From Deltaproteobacteria bacterium (lineage in GTDB: Bacteria; Desulfobacterota; Desulfuromonadia; Geobacterales; Pseudopelobacteraceae), in NCBI GenBank assembly GCA_016182975.1, contig JACPFJ010000003.1, forward strand, positions 62,001-126,000: a stretch of 64,000 nucleotides of DNA, given 5' to 3'. The notes under the pieces are model-generated. The model had not been told where the DNA came from. It saw nothing but the letters and a program-made list of their open reading frames with translations, and made no database searches. Positions 36,021 to 48,400 of this stretch are shown piece after piece; position 1 is the stretch's first letter; every line of letters starts with the position of its first letter. Position numbers and translations under genes: made by a program.

Positions 36021-36244
36021 AAACCTCAAAAGCCGCAGCCCCCGGAGTTGTCGCCGGGCGCTGTTCCGGCTGCGGCCGCTGCGCGGCCGCCTGCCCGCAG
36101 CATCTCTTTACTCTCGAAACGCGGGGATTCCGCAAGGCCGCCGTCAAGCAATACCCGCAGCGCTGCAGCTGCTGCGGGCGCTGCGTGGCAGGCTGTCCCA
36201 TGGAGGCAATCTCCTCCACGGCAATCATTTTGCCCTTGCCATGA
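36017..36244 (+). CDS. 2[4Fe-4S] ferredoxin-like protein
   Basis: A small ferredoxin with two complete cluster motifs, CSGCGRCAAACP (first) and CSCCGRCVAGCP (second), separated by about 30 residues. It would carry two [4Fe-4S] clusters and move electrons in the cytoplasm. The start is a problem: no ATG, GTG or TTG sits close to the domain. A CTG at 36017, in a CTGA overlap with the upstream stop, has GGAG eight bases before it and gives a normal 75-residue ferredoxin. The nearest in-frame ATG (35942) would give 100 residues and overlap the Cys-rich gene by 79 bp. I prefer CTG. Confidence 0.72.
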   Translation: MKTSKAAAPGVVAGRCSGCGRCAAACPQHLFTLETRGFRKAAVKQYPQRCSCCGRCVAGCPMEAISSTAIILPLP

Positions 36245-36265
36245 CTGCTGTCTCCGTGCTATAAA
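36236..36265 (+). promoter_or_regulatory. Promoter candidate for rpsB-tsf
   Basis: TTGCCA (36236-36241), an 18-base spacer and TATAAA (36260-36265) precede rpsB by about 100 bp, overlapping the end of the ferredoxin gene. The leader of about 95 nt could carry S2 autoregulation, but I saw no clear structure. Confidence 0.55.
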
Positions 36266-36368
36266 ATTTTGATTATAAATTCACACGCCCCGAACAGTGA
36301 CCGGCGGTGTCCCTTGCGGCTTGCGGGGATTCAACGGGGCGGAGGAAAAAACCAAAGGAGAAGAGCGT

Positions 36369-37139
36369 ATGTCAAGTATCAGCATGAAGGAGCTTCTGGA
36401 GGCCGGCGTCCACTTCGGCCACCAGACCAAGCGCTGGAACCCCAAGATGAAACCCTACATCTTCGGGGCCCGTAACGGGATCTACATCATCGACCTGCAG
36501 AAGACCGTCCGCTATTTCAAATCCGCGTACAATTTCGTCAAGGAATCCGTCCAGGGCGGCAGCACCGTGCTGTTTGTCGGCACCAAGAAACAGGCCCAGG
36601 ACTCCGTGGCGGAAGAGGCTTCGCGCTGCGGCATGTACTACGTCAATCAGCGCTGGCTGGGTGGCATGCTGACCAACTTTACCACCGTCAAGCAGAGCAT
36701 CGACCGTCTCAAGCGCATCGATGCCATGTTCGAGGACGGCACCATCGAGGCCTACCCCAAAAAGGAGACCCTCAAGATAAACAAGGAACGGGAGAAGCTG
36801 CAGAAGACCCTGGGCGGCATCAAAGGGATGGGCAAGCTCCCCAGCCTGATATTCGTCATCGACCCCAAGAACGAGGAGATCGCCATCCAGGAGGCCAATA
36901 AACTGGGCATCCCGGTAGTGGCCATCGTTGACACCAACTGCGACCCCGACCCCATCGACCATGTCATCCCGGGTAACGACGACGCCATTCGTGCCATTCG
37001 ACTGCTCTCTTCCAAGATCGCCGATGCGGTCATCGAAGGCGCACAGGCGCGCAATGCCGCCCTGCAGGCCGATACCGAGGGCGCCGAAGAGTTTGTCGTC
37101 GAAGAGGCAGCCGTTGCCGAAGAGGCAGCGGCGGAATAA
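36369..37139 (+). CDS. rpsB: 30S ribosomal protein S2
   Basis: Ribosomal protein S2 of the small subunit, 256 residues. The opening [30 protein letters not shown] (consecutive motifs) and [11 protein letters not shown] are diagnostic, and the C-terminus is the usual acidic/Ala-rich tail ([12 protein letters not shown]). AAAGGAG lies before the ATG at 36369; the upstream in-frame ATG at 36297 lies in the leader. A heptanucleotide array begins inside the stop codon (separate entry). Confidence 0.97.
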   Translation: MSSISMKELLEAGVHFGHQTKRWNPKMKPYIFGARNGIYIIDLQKTVRYFKSAYNFVKESVQGGSTVLFVGTKKQAQDSVAEEASRCGMYYVNQRWLGGMLTNFTTVKQSIDRLKRIDAMFEDGTIEAYPKKETLKINKEREKLQKTLGGIKGMGKLPSLIFVIDPKNEEIAIQEANKLGIPVVAIVDTNCDPDPIDHVIPGNDDAIRAIRLLSSKIADAVIEGAQARNAALQADTEGAEEFVVEEAAVAEEAAAE

Positions 37140-37226
37140 CTCACAACTCAGAACTCACAACTCATAACTCATAACTCATAACTCATAACTCATAACTCAT
37201 AACTCATAACTCATAACTCATAACTC
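37136..37226 (+). repeat. Heptanucleotide tandem array (ATAACTC)n between rpsB and tsf
   Basis: Thirteen 7-bp units: one perfect unit (37136-37142) that contains the rpsB TAA stop, three variants (ACAACTC, AGAACTC, ACAACTC), then nine perfect copies of ATAACTC (37164-37226). It occupies almost all of the rpsB-tsf spacer, leaving about 34 bp before tsf. Its slippage would change spacer length in sevens without affecting either protein. Confidence 0.92.
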
Positions 37227-37260
37227 AGACTCCCCTGCTCCACGGGGAAGGAGGAAATAA

Positions 37261-38821
<1,561 letters not shown>

Positions 38822-38823
38822 CC

Positions 38824-39380
38824 ATGCCCAAGACCGTGCTTGCCGACATGAAGTCCTCCATGGAGAAGACCCTGGGAGTCCTGAAGAACGAATTCCAGAA
38901 GGTCAGGACCGGCCGCGCCTCGACCTCCATTCTGGATGGCGTCAAGGTGGATTACTACGGCAATTCCTCCTCCATCAGCCAGGTGGCCACGCTGGCGGTG
39001 CCGGAGCCGCGCACCATCACCATCGCACCCTGGGAGGCCAAGATCATCCCGGCTATCGAAAAGGCCATCCTCAATGCCAACATCGGCCTGACACCCTCCA
39101 ACGACGGCAGAACCATCCGGCTGAATCTGCCGCCGCTGACCGAGGAACGACGCAAGGAAATCGTCAAGGAACTCAGGAAAAAGGCCGAGGACGACAAGGT
39201 TGCCCTGCGCAATATCCGCCGCGACGCCATCGACAAGCTGAAAAGGCTGGAAAAGGACAAACAGATTACCGAGGACGAGTTGAAGAAGTGCGAAAAGGAG
39301 GTCCAGGACATCACCAAGGGTTTCGAGGCCCGGATCGACGAGGCAGTGGCCCACAAGGAGAAAGAGGTGATGGAAGTTTG

Positions 39381-39381
<1 letters not shown>
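38824..39381 (+). CDS. frr: Ribosome recycling factor
   Basis: Dissociates post-termination ribosomes with EF-G. The 185-residue protein has the RRF core: KVRTGRASTSILDGVKVDYYG, TIAPWEAKIIPAIEKAI, NDGRTIRLNLPPLTEERRKE and the C-terminal helical hairpin. It follows pyrH with a two-base gap, and its TGA overlaps the uppS ATG by one base (TGATG). Confidence 0.97.
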
Positions 39382-40121
<740 letters not shown>

Positions 40122-40123
40122 CC

Positions 40124-40918
40124 ATTCAACGCCTCGTCACCGCGCTCATCCTCCTGCCGGTCGTCATCCTGACCACCCTCAAGGGCGGCGTGGCGCTTTT
40201 CGCCTGCCTGGTGAGCGTTTTCGCCTTTATCGGCATGCGCGAGTTCTATCGCATGGCCCTGCCGGAAAGGTCCGGCGAGGGGTGGCTGGCAGCCGCCTGC
40301 GGCGCGGCGCTCACGCTTGCTCCGCTTTTCGCCGGTGAGCTCCTTTCCCGGGCGATCATTGCCACCATGTTCCTGGCCTTCAGCCTGCTGTTCCTCTTCC
40401 GCATCCGGGAAATCGCCGCTGCCGCCCATGAGGTTGCCTTAGTCGCATTGTCGTTCCTCTACATCCCCTTTCTGCTGATGCACCTGGTCTGGCTTCGCCA
40501 GAGCGCCCATGGCATCGAGTGGCTGTTCGTGATCATGCTGATCGTCATGACCGGCGACTCGGCCGCCTACTACACCGGCTCCGCATTCGGAAAGCACAGG
40601 CTCTACCCGCTGGTCAGCCCCAAGAAGAGCATCGAGGGGGCGCTGGGGGGGCTTCTCGGCAGCATCGCCGGCGTCCTGCTGGCCCGCTTCACCTTTTTCC
40701 CGCTGCTGACGATAACGGATGTCCTGCTGACGGCGGTCTTCATCGGTATCCTCGGCCAGGCCGGCGACCTGTTCGAGTCCATGCTCAAACGCAGCTTCGG
40801 GGTCAAGGACTCGGGTGGCATATTCCCCGGCCACGGCGGCGTGCTCGACCGCCTGGACAGCATCCTCTTCGCCGCCCCGGCCACCTACTACTACGCCATA
40901 TATTTTTTTAAGGGATAA
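40124..40918 (+). CDS. cdsA: Phosphatidate cytidylyltransferase
   Basis: Integral membrane enzyme that makes CDP-diacylglycerol from phosphatidate and CTP. The protein has about seven hydrophobic segments and the C-terminal CDP-DAG synthase signature around SFGVKDSGGIFPGHGGVLDRLDS. No ATG, GTG or TTG exists near the expected N-terminus. Translation probably starts at an ATT (40124), giving x-QRLVTALILLP, which fits the family start, with AAAGGA seven bases upstream. A CTG at 40118 (CTGA overlap with the uppS stop) is the alternative, but its Shine-Dalgarno is too close. Rare ATT starts are known for infC. The predicted length is about 264 residues, typical for CdsA. Confidence 0.9.
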   Translation: MQRLVTALILLPVVILTTLKGGVALFACLVSVFAFIGMREFYRMALPERSGEGWLAAACGAALTLAPLFAGELLSRAIIATMFLAFSLLFLFRIREIAAAAHEVALVALSFLYIPFLLMHLVWLRQSAHGIEWLFVIMLIVMTGDSAAYYTGSAFGKHRLYPLVSPKKSIEGALGGLLGSIAGVLLARFTFFPLLTITDVLLTAVFIGILGQAGDLFESMLKRSFGVKDSGGIFPGHGGVLDRLDSILFAAPATYYYAIYFFKG

Positions 40919-40921
40919 CAT

Positions 40922-42082
40922 ATGAAACATCTCTCCATACTCGGCTCTACCGGTTCCATCGGCGTTAGCACGCTGGAGATCGTAGCAGGCCATCCCGACC
41001 GTTTCCGCGTCGTTGCCATGACCGCCGGCCGCAACCTGGAGCTGTTCGCCCGCCAGATCAGGCAGTTCGGCCCGCGCATCGCGGCGATCGCCTCGCGGGA
41101 GGACGTGCCGCGGCTGAGGGAGTTGTGCGCCGGGCTGGAGGTTGAGATCCTGGGGGGCATCGAGGGACTGATCGCCGCGGCCACCGCCGAGGAGGCCGCA
41201 ATGGTTGTGGCCGCCATCGTCGGCGCCGCCGGACTGGTCCCCACCGCGGCCGCCATCCGCGCCAGGAAGGACATCGCCCTGGCCAACAAGGAGACCCTGG
41301 TCACCGCCGGCCACCTCTTCATGGAGATGGTCTCCGAATACGGCGTCCGGCTCTTCCCGGTGGACAGCGAGCACAGCGCCGTGTTCCAGTCCATAGAGGG
41401 GCAGAGAAGCCAGGACATCAGCAGGATCATCCTGACCGCCTCGGGCGGGCCTTTCCTGAACACCCCCAGCTCGCAACTGGCCGGCGTCACGGTAGCCGAC
41501 GCCCTTAACCACCCCAACTGGAGCATGGGGAGGAAGATCACCATCGACTCGGCCACCATGATGAACAAGGGGCTGGAGGTGATCGAGGCCCGCTGGCTGT
41601 TCGACGCGCCGGTGGAGAAGATCGCGGTCAACATCCACCCGCAGAGCATCGTCCACTCCATGGTCGAGTACATCGACGGCTGCGTCATCGCCCAGCTAGG
41701 CACCCCGGACATGAAGGCGCCCATCGCCTACGCCCTTTCCCACCCCGAGCGCGTCGCCACCGGCGTGAAACCGCTCGACCTGACCACCTTCTCGGGGCTT
41801 ACCTTCTGCAAGCCCGACATGGAGAAATTCCGCTGCCTGGGACTGGCCTACCGCGCCATCAACGAGGGAGAGAGCATGCCCGCCGTGATGAACGCCGCCA
41901 ACGAGGTTGCCGTGGAGGCGTTCCTGGGGGGCAGGATCGGCTTCGTGCAGATCGCAACGGTGATCGAGCGGACCATGGATGCCCACCGGGCCCATGACCT
42001 GAAATCGATCGAAGAGGTGCTGCTGGCGGACCGCTGGGGCCGGGAAAAGGCCAGGGAAATCTGCTTGGGATTGGTAAACTGA
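40922..42082 (+). CDS. dxr: 1-deoxy-D-xylulose 5-phosphate reductoisomerase
   Basis: Second step of the MEP isoprenoid pathway, NADPH-dependent. The 386-residue protein begins with the nucleotide-binding motif [14 protein letters not shown]. It also has [32 protein letters not shown] and the [22 protein letters not shown] region. All are intact. It follows cdsA by three bases and is followed by rseP with a one-base gap. Confidence 0.97.
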   Translation: MKHLSILGSTGSIGVSTLEIVAGHPDRFRVVAMTAGRNLELFARQIRQFGPRIAAIASREDVPRLRELCAGLEVEILGGIEGLIAAATAEEAAMVVAAIVGAAGLVPTAAAIRARKDIALANKETLVTAGHLFMEMVSEYGVRLFPVDSEHSAVFQSIEGQRSQDISRIILTASGGPFLNTPSSQLAGVTVADALNHPNWSMGRKITIDSATMMNKGLEVIEARWLFDAPVEKIAVNIHPQSIVHSMVEYIDGCVIAQLGTPDMKAPIAYALSHPERVATGVKPLDLTTFSGLTFCKPDMEKFRCLGLAYRAINEGESMPAVMNAANEVAVEAFLGGRIGFVQIATVIERTMDAHRAHDLKSIEEVLLADRWGREKAREICLGLVN

Positions 42083-42083
42083 C

Positions 42084-43223
42084 ATGATGGTGATCTACGC
42101 AATAATCGTACTGGGTGTGCTGATCTTCGTCCACGAGCTGGGGCATTTTCTGCTGGCCAAGCTCTTGGGGGTTCGCGTCGAGAAATTCTCGCTCGGCTTC
42201 GGACCGAAGCTGGCAGGCTATAGAATCGGCGAGACGGAATACCTCATCTCGGCCTTCCCGCTGGGTGGCTACGTCAAGATGTTCGGCGAGGGGGGCTTCA
42301 TCGAGGGGGGCGAAAGGCACCACCCCCCCGGAGAGGAAAAGAGCGGCGCGGAGACGCAACCGGTCGAGGCGCCGCGGGAGCTGACCGAGGAGGAACAGGC
42401 GCACTCCTTCTACCACAAACCGCCGCTGGCGCGCATCGCCATTGTCATGGCTGGGCCGGTTTTTAACCTGATCTTTGCCTGGCTGATCTTCGTCGTGCTC
42501 TGCATGATCGGCGTTCCGTCAGTCACCACCAAGATCGGGGAGGTCCTCAAGGACAAACCCGCAGCCAGGGCAGGCATCGAAAAAGGGGACGCGATTGTCT
42601 CCATCAACGGCAAACGGATCTCGCACTGGGATGAAATCGCCAAGATGATCGCCGCAAGCAAGGGGCGGCCGGTCGACCTGACCGTGAAGCGTGACAGCCG
42701 GGAGATCCCGTTCACCATTACCCCCGAGCCGCGCGTCTCCAAGAACATCTTCGGAGAGGACACCAAGGGGTTCGCCATCGGCGTGGCCTCTGCCGGCGAG
42801 ATCGTCACCGAGCGCTACAACCCCTTCCAGGCGGTCATCCAGGGGAGCATCCAGACCTGGAAGGTGATCGATATCACGGTCATGTCCCTGGTCAAGATGG
42901 TGCAGCGCGTGGTGCCGATGGACTCCATCGGCGGTCCGATCATGATCGCCAAGATGGCCGGGGAGCAGGCCTCGGCCGGCGGTTCCAGCTTCCTGGCCTT
43001 CATGGCGCTCCTCTCCGTCAATCTGGGCATACTCAACCTGCTGCCGGTCCCGGTGCTGGACGGCGGGCACCTCTTCTTCTACTTCTGGGAACTGATATTC
43101 CGCCGCCCGGTGAGCCAGAAGACCCGCGAATACGCCCAGCAGATCGGATTGATGCTGCTTCTGGGGCTGATGCTCCTGGCGTTCTACAACGACATCGTCA
43201 GGTATTTCGTCGGACAGGGGTAA
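42084..43223 (+). CDS. rseP: Site-2 protease RseP
   Basis: Membrane metalloprotease of the S2P family that cuts anti-sigma factors and other membrane substrates. The 379-residue protein has the zinc motif HELGH (17-21) in the first transmembrane helix and the second conserved motif NLLPVPVLDGGHLFF near the end. The central PDZ domain is IGEVLKDKPAARAGIEKGDAIVSINGKRI (about 145-175, consecutive motifs). The single PDZ fits many RseP relatives. It ends the cluster, with a terminator 25 bp downstream. Confidence 0.95.
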   Translation: MMVIYAIIVLGVLIFVHELGHFLLAKLLGVRVEKFSLGFGPKLAGYRIGETEYLISAFPLGGYVKMFGEGGFIEGGERHHPPGEEKSGAETQPVEAPRELTEEEQAHSFYHKPPLARIAIVMAGPVFNLIFAWLIFVVLCMIGVPSVTTKIGEVLKDKPAARAGIEKGDAIVSINGKRISHWDEIAKMIAASKGRPVDLTVKRDSREIPFTITPEPRVSKNIFGEDTKGFAIGVASAGEIVTERYNPFQAVIQGSIQTWKVIDITVMSLVKMVQRVVPMDSIGGPIMIAKMAGEQASAGGSSFLAFMALLSVNLGILNLLPVPVLDGGHLFFYFWELIFRRPVSQKTREYAQQIGLMLLLGLMLLAFYNDIVRYFVGQG

Positions 43224-43247
43224 CCGGTCGTACGAAGGGTGTCAACA

Positions 43248-43281
43248 CAAAGGGGCGGTCCGATCGGGCCGCCCCTTTTTT
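43248..43281 (+). terminator. Rho-independent terminator ending the pyrH-rseP operon
   Basis: AAAGGGGCGG / CCGCCCCTTT hairpin with loop TCCGATCGGG and a run of T residues, about 25 bp after the rseP stop codon. Confidence 0.93.
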
Positions 43282-43291
43282 GCTGAATTTA

Positions 43292-43320
43292 GTGGCACAA
43301 TGCCGGTAATTATGTATAAT
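43292..43320 (+). promoter_or_regulatory. Promoter candidate for the second toxin-antitoxin pair
   Basis: A perfect -10 TATAAT at 43315-43320 with a weak -35 GTGGCA at 43292-43297 (17-base spacer) lies 32 bp before the antitoxin start. Two direct copies of ATTGTTGAA (about 43321-43343) follow and may be the binding site of the antitoxin. Confidence 0.55.
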
Positions 43321-43352
43321 ATTGTTGAAATTATTGTTGAAGGAGTTGTGTA

Positions 43353-43586
43353 ATGGCAACGGTAAACTACAGTATTCCCGATGAGGTCAAGGAGTTGTTC
43401 AACGCCGCTTTCTCCGGCAAGAACCGTAGCGCAGTGGTGGCGGAACTTATGCGTCAGGCCGCCGAGCGCGAACTCACTCTGCGCCGCCGTCGTGAGGCGG
43501 TGGAAGCGGTGTTGCACGACCGCGGGACCTTGGCGTCCGTGGATGCGGGGAAGGTTCGCGATGCCTTGAAGGAGCTGCGAGGATGA
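43353..43586 (+). CDS. Antitoxin of a VapBC-type pair
   Basis: A 77-residue protein with a ribbon-helix-helix-like N-terminus (TVNYSIPDEVKELFNAAFSGKNRSAVVAELMRQA, consecutive motifs) and a charged C-terminal tail. Its ATGA overlap with the PIN toxin and its promoter with direct repeats fit an autoregulating antitoxin. Confidence 0.8.
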   Translation: MATVNYSIPDEVKELFNAAFSGKNRSAVVAELMRQAAERELTLRRRREAVEAVLHDRGTLASVDAGKVRDALKELRG

Positions 43587-44020
43587 GGCCGGTGGTTGTG
43601 GTTGATGCCAGCGTCAGCGTCACCTGGTTCATTCCCCGGTCGCCCGAGGAGAAATACGCGGAACAGGCCCTTGCCCTCCTGAAGGCGTATGCCGATGACA
43701 GGATCGAACTCTACCAGCCGCCGGTCTGGCAGGCCGAGGTTTTGGGAGTGCTGTCCCGCGTCGCGCCGGGAGACGCCGAGCGCCATGCCTGGAGGCTCCT
43801 CTCTTTTGACTGCGCCAGCGCATCGTCCTCCAGCGTCTATCTGAAGGCCGTTCAACTCTCCGTTCAACTCGGGCACCACCTGTTCGACACCATCTACCAT
43901 GCCGCGGCCCTGTCTCACTCTTCAGCGGTGCTGATAACGGCGGATAAACGCTATCTGGGCAAGGCGAAGACGCTCGGTAGAATACTGCCGCTGGAACGGT
44001 GGGAAGAGGTGTTCGGGTAG
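43583..44020 (+). CDS. PIN domain toxin (VapC-like)
   Basis: A 145-residue PIN-domain protein. The first Asp is in VVVDASVSVTWF, Glu in PPVWQAEVLGVLSR, Asp in GHHLFDTIYHAAAL and Asp in LITADKRYLGKA. The acid set is complete. It is different in sequence from the PIN toxin at 34146-34610, so this is a separate pair, not a duplication. It is overlapped by the antitoxin by four bases. Confidence 0.85.
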   Translation: MRPVVVVDASVSVTWFIPRSPEEKYAEQALALLKAYADDRIELYQPPVWQAEVLGVLSRVAPGDAERHAWRLLSFDCASASSSSVYLKAVQLSVQLGHHLFDTIYHAAALSHSSAVLITADKRYLGKAKTLGRILPLERWEEVFG

Positions 44021-44058
44021 TCGCTGCGCGTTGCGGCATCCATGTGTGTAAATGAAAA

Positions 44059-44095
44059 ACAGCCGTTCCTCCATCAGGGGGAACGGCTGTCGTGT
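44059..44095 (-). terminator. Rho-independent terminator of the surface-protein operon
   Basis: ACAGCCGTTC / GAACGGCTGT stem with five T residues in the minus-strand direction, about 30 bp after the stop codon of the last gene of the operon (44123). On the plus strand it could also end the VapBC-type transcript. Confidence 0.8.
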
Positions 44096-44122
44096 TCCTG
44101 TGATTCTAATCTGGTGATTCCG

Positions 44123-45415
44123 TTATTGAAACACTTCCACGGTTACCCCGCTGATCGAAACACCTTTCGCGTCAACCACCTTGAGCTTCGTGATGGGTGT
44201 GAAGCCGCTGACCGCCGGTGCTGTGGCGCCTGCCGGAACAACAACGTATATCGTGGCGAACTCGCCAATCCCAATACCTGTGGTGTTCGCAACTCCCATG
44301 TTCAATTCACCGTTGACACCGGAAGAGGCGGAATTAACCTTTGCTTCCAGGTATGCCCCTGATGCCGCTCCCGTGGCGCTGATAACGCCCAGATCTGTCT
44401 TGCCGCTGTTGGCGTCCGCCTTCAGGGTCATGCCCGAGGGCAGGCCAAGGGTCAATTGGATGCCATAGAGGATGTTACCGGTGACGGCCGCGACGGTTTT
44501 CAGCTTGTATTTTGCCACGGTGGGCAGCTTTGGCAGGTCCGCGACGACGGTCTTTATCTCGGCTGGCGCAAGGGCGCTGTTCGAAACCTCCTCTTTGGCC
44601 TTGTTCAGTTTATCGGTCAACTCCGCGGACTCTACATTTGCTGTGACCGTTGTCCCGCTGACGCTTACTTTGATGCCGCTGCTCAAGTCGGTGAGGGTCT
44701 GCGTTATGGCATTCTTAAGGTCGTCCGCGGTAGGTGCAGCCGCCGAGGTGGCATTATTCTCTTTGGCCTTGGTTTCTATCATCTTGGAGACGGTGGCGAG
44801 TACCGCCGTGTACTTCTTCTGATCATCCGTGGTCTGCTTGTCGCTGAGCGATGCCGAATCGTATTTGACGGGAAGCGTCTTGATGATGTCCACCGCAAAG
44901 ATCTGGGAAATCGCCTTGTTCGCATTGTCGATGGTATCGTTGAGATTGCCGCCCGCATCTTTGGCCTTTTTCAAGGCGATGTCGGTGAGAGGGGTCACAG
45001 GAACAACGACATCCTTCTTGCCCGTTGCCGCGTCCGCTATCGCAGCCGCGGGTACGGCGGCGGTCAGGGGCGCATCCGCTGTAGTCGTGACCTCCTTGTT
45101 CGTGGCCTCATCCGTATAGACGCCGAAGACCTTGACGATGATCGCGCCGCTGTATTTCTTGCCCAGGTCCGCCTTATACTTGCCATTGGCATCGAGGATG
45201 GTTGACTCTTTGAGAAGATCACCCTCGCTTCCGTCTGCCTTCACCTCATAAATCCTCACCGTACCGCTCTTGAATACCCCCTTGGCGGCGACCCCGGACA
45301 CGACCGTGTTGTCCGAGTCGACTGTCGCGCTGCTGCCTCCTCCGCCACCGCAGGCGAATAATGTCCCCGTAATCGCTCCTATGAGTACAGCCTTACTTAA
45401 CGTCTTGAAATTCAT
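44123..45415 (-). CDS. Lipoprotein with carboxypeptidase-regulatory-like N-terminus and cohesin-like C-terminus
   Basis: A 430-residue exported lipoprotein: signal peptide and lipobox TLFAC followed by a poly-Gly run (ACGGGGG, Cys near residue 22). The N-terminal third (VVSGVAAKGVFKSGTVRIYEV ... GSEGDLLKESTILDANGKY) resembles a carboxypeptidase-regulatory/Ig-like domain. A helical, Ala/Lys/Asp-rich middle (about 130-280) follows. The C-terminal domain (about 305-430; GNILYGIQLTLGLPSGMTL, GIGIGEFATIYVVVPAG) has the cohesin-like pattern. The upstream gene in the same operon ends in a dockerin-like pair, so the two probably bind. A tight cell-surface anchor that carries a docking partner is the likely role. 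Confidence 0.75.
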   Translation of the reverse strand: MNFKTLSKAVLIGAITGTLFACGGGGGSSATVDSDNTVVSGVAAKGVFKSGTVRIYEVKADGSEGDLLKESTILDANGKYKADLGKKYSGAIIVKVFGVYTDEATNKEVTTTADAPLTAAVPAAAIADAATGKKDVVVPVTPLTDIALKKAKDAGGNLNDTIDNANKAISQIFAVDIIKTLPVKYDSASLSDKQTTDDQKKYTAVLATVSKMIETKAKENNATSAAAPTADDLKNAITQTLTDLSSGIKVSVSGTTVTANVESAELTDKLNKAKEEVSNSALAPAEIKTVVADLPKLPTVAKYKLKTVAAVTGNILYGIQLTLGLPSGMTLKADANSGKTDLGVISATGAASGAYLEAKVNSASSGVNGELNMGVANTTGIGIGEFATIYVVVPAGATAPAVSGFTPITKLKVVDAKGVSISGVTVEVFQ

Positions 45416-45451
45416 GGTATGACCTCGCTCGATTTAATTGAGAATTATAAA

Positions 45452-48400
45452 TTACCACTGCAACAGTCCGACCTGCTTTTGCAGAAGCACGACAGCATCG
45501 CTGATGTCGATGACCCCGTCCGGCTTGGGCAGATCGTTCACCAGCGGGGCCACGTCGAGCACCGTGTCCTGACCGGTCTGCTGAACAATGCCCACGGCGA
45601 TCTGTAGTGACCGCAGGGCATCACCAAGGGTGATCGGCTTGTAGATGATGTTACGCTGGACCGTGGAAACATTGCCGGCTTGATCGGTCGCCGTGACGGT
45701 GACGGCATAGGTCTTGGCCTCAGTTAGTGGCATGCTCTGCTCGAAGGCGCCGTTGGTTAGCGTTGGAGTGGGCGAAATAGCGGCACCGTCAACGCTGAAG
45801 CCAAGCGTGATGGCGGTGTACTGGTCTGAGGCGCTCCCCTTGATGAGGTATCTGGAGAGGGTAGTGGTGATGTCCTGGGCCGGATCCGTGATTGCGATAA
45901 CCGGCTTGCCGCTATCGAAGGTCACGCTGCGCTGCACGGTGGCGACGTTCGCCACGGGAACCGCCGTGTCGGTGGCGGTCACGACTATGGTGTTCGGGCC
46001 GAGGGCCAGGGTGACCTGGGCGCTGAAGTTGTTGCCGTTCATGACGGCATCGACCGGGTTATTACCGTTGACTATGACCTTTACAGTACCGGCCTTGTTG
46101 AGGCTGCCGTTGATTGTGACGCCCTCCTGGCTGGTGCTGCTGTTGTCGGCCGGTGTCGCGGCGCTGAAGGTGACGGCCGGGGCGCTCGTGTCGTAGGTGA
46201 CGGTCCTGCTGTCTGTCTGAATGTTCCCGGCCTTGTCCGTGGCTGACACGGCAATGCTGTTAGCGCCTGTTAGCAGAGAAACGGCGGTGTTGAACTGGCC
46301 GTTGGTGACGGTCACGGCATTGCCGTTGACGGTCAGGGTGGCGACATCGTTGGCATCGCTGACCGTGCCGCTGACGTTCAGGGTGTTGTCGCCGGTCACC
46401 GTGTTGTCGGCCAGGGTGGTTACGGTGAGGCTGGGAAGCGTGCTGTCCACGGTGAAGAGGGCGCTCGCCGGGGACGGGGTGGCGGATATCGCGCCCCCGG
46501 CGGCGGTGGCTGTTCCGGCGGCGATGCTGATGCCGATGGTGCCGTCGCCGGTCAGGCCGGAGATGGTGACCGTGCGTTCGGTGGTGCCGCTGCCGCTCAC
46601 CGCGACCGTGCCGTCGGCGTTGCCGGTCTTGTTGAGGGTCACGTTGCCGGCGGTCAGGGTGATCGATTCGGCGCCGGTGTAGCTCACCGTGTAGGTCACG
46701 CTGGCGCCCGGCTTGGCGATGGCGACGGAGGGTGCGCCGACGCTGGCGGTCAGGATGTTGGGGGTGACGCTGGCGGAGGCGGCCGATGCGGAACCGCTGC
46801 CGATGGCGTTGGTGGCCTTGACGGTAAAGCTGTAGGCGGTGCCGTTGGTGAGGCCGGTTACGGTGATCGGGCTGGTCGTGCCGCTGGCGGTCCTGTTGCC
46901 GGGGGTGGAGGTGACGGTATAGCCGGTGATGGCGCTGCCGCCGTTGGATGCCGGAGCGGTGAAGCTTATTGTTGCCTGTGTGTTGCCGGGCACGGCGGTG
47001 ACGTTGGTCGGTGCGCCGGGTACGGTGGCGTTGACGGTGATGTTCTGGGTAACCTGGGAGGCAGGGCTGTAGTTGCCGTTGCCCGCCTGGTCGGCGGCGA
47101 TGGTGCAGGTGCCGGTTGTCAGGGCGGTTACGGTCGTGCCGCTGACGGTGCAGACGGATTGTGTTGTGGAGGTGAAGCTTACCGCAAGGCCGGAGGTGGC
47201 GGTGGCGCCGGCCGTGGTGGCGCCGCCGAAATCGAGGGTGTTGGGGGTGAAGCTGATCGTGCCGATGGTCTGGCCGGCCTTGGCGACGGTGATGCTCTGC
47301 TGGACGTCCGAGGCCGCGGCATAGTTGCTGTTGCCCGCCTGGGACGCCTTGACCGTGATGGTGCCCGCTCCGGTGATGGTCAGGGTGGCGTTGTCGGTTC
47401 CGCTTACATTGCCGGGACCGCTGACCACCGCGAAGGTGACCGGGTTGTTAGAGCCGCCGCCCGTGGCGCTCAGAGTGACGGGGGCGTCGCCGTAGGTCTT
47501 GTTGGCCGGTGGCGAGAAGCCGGTGATGGTCTGGCTGGCCTGGCCGGCTATGGTCAGGGTGCCGTTTGCATAGCTGATCGTGTAGTTGGTGGCGGTTCCG
47601 GAACCGAATACGGCCGCGCTCGGGGTGATGCCGTGGGTGGTGCCGACGTTGGCGGTGGAAGTGGCCGTTGCCGCATAGGTGTAGGTGGCACTGCTGATGC
47701 TGTCGCTCCCCACAAGGCCGGGAGCGGTGAAGCCGGGATTGGCCGGGTTGGCGGCGCCATAGGCCCGGCTGGCGTTGCTGGCGGTGATGGTCAGTGCCTT
47801 GGGTGATACGGTGATGGTTCTGGTGACGTCCGGGGCGGCGTCAAAGTTGCTGTTGCCCGCCTGGCTCGCCTTGACCGTGATGGTGCCGGCGCCGGTGATT
47901 GTCAGGGTGCCGCCGTTCAAAGTGGCCGGACCGCTCACCAGGGTGAAGCTTACCGCCAGGCCGGAGGTTGCCGATGCGGAGAGACTGATGGCCGCGTCCC
48001 CGTAGGCGGCGCTTGCAGGCGGGTTGAAGCTGATGCTCTGGCTGGCGCTGCCGGCAATGGTCAGGGTGCCGCTTGCATAGCTGATCGTGTAGTTGGATGC
48101 GGTTCCGGAACCGAATACGGCCGCGCTCGGGGTGATGCCGTGGGCGGTGCCGACCGCTGCCGTTGCGTTGGCCGTCGAGGCATAGGCGTAGGTGACGCTA
48201 GTGATGCTGTCGCTCCCCACCAGGCCGGGAACCGCGAAGCCGGGGGTGGCCGGGTTAGCTGCCCCATAGGCCCGGCTGGCGTTGCTGGCGGTGACGGTCA
48301 GGGCCTTGGGCGCTACCGTGATGGTGCCGGTTACGTCCGGTGCGGCGTCAAAGTTGCTGTTGCCGGCCTGGGACGCCTTGACCGTAATGGTGCCCGCGCC

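Noticed and set aside
35654-36244. Ferredoxin with a 120-residue N-terminal extension
   Set aside because: The extension overlaps ilvE and the Cys-rich gene out of frame and has no family similarity.
37136-37226. Possible CRISPR or similar array
   Set aside because: The units are 7 bp without spacers; a simple tandem repeat.
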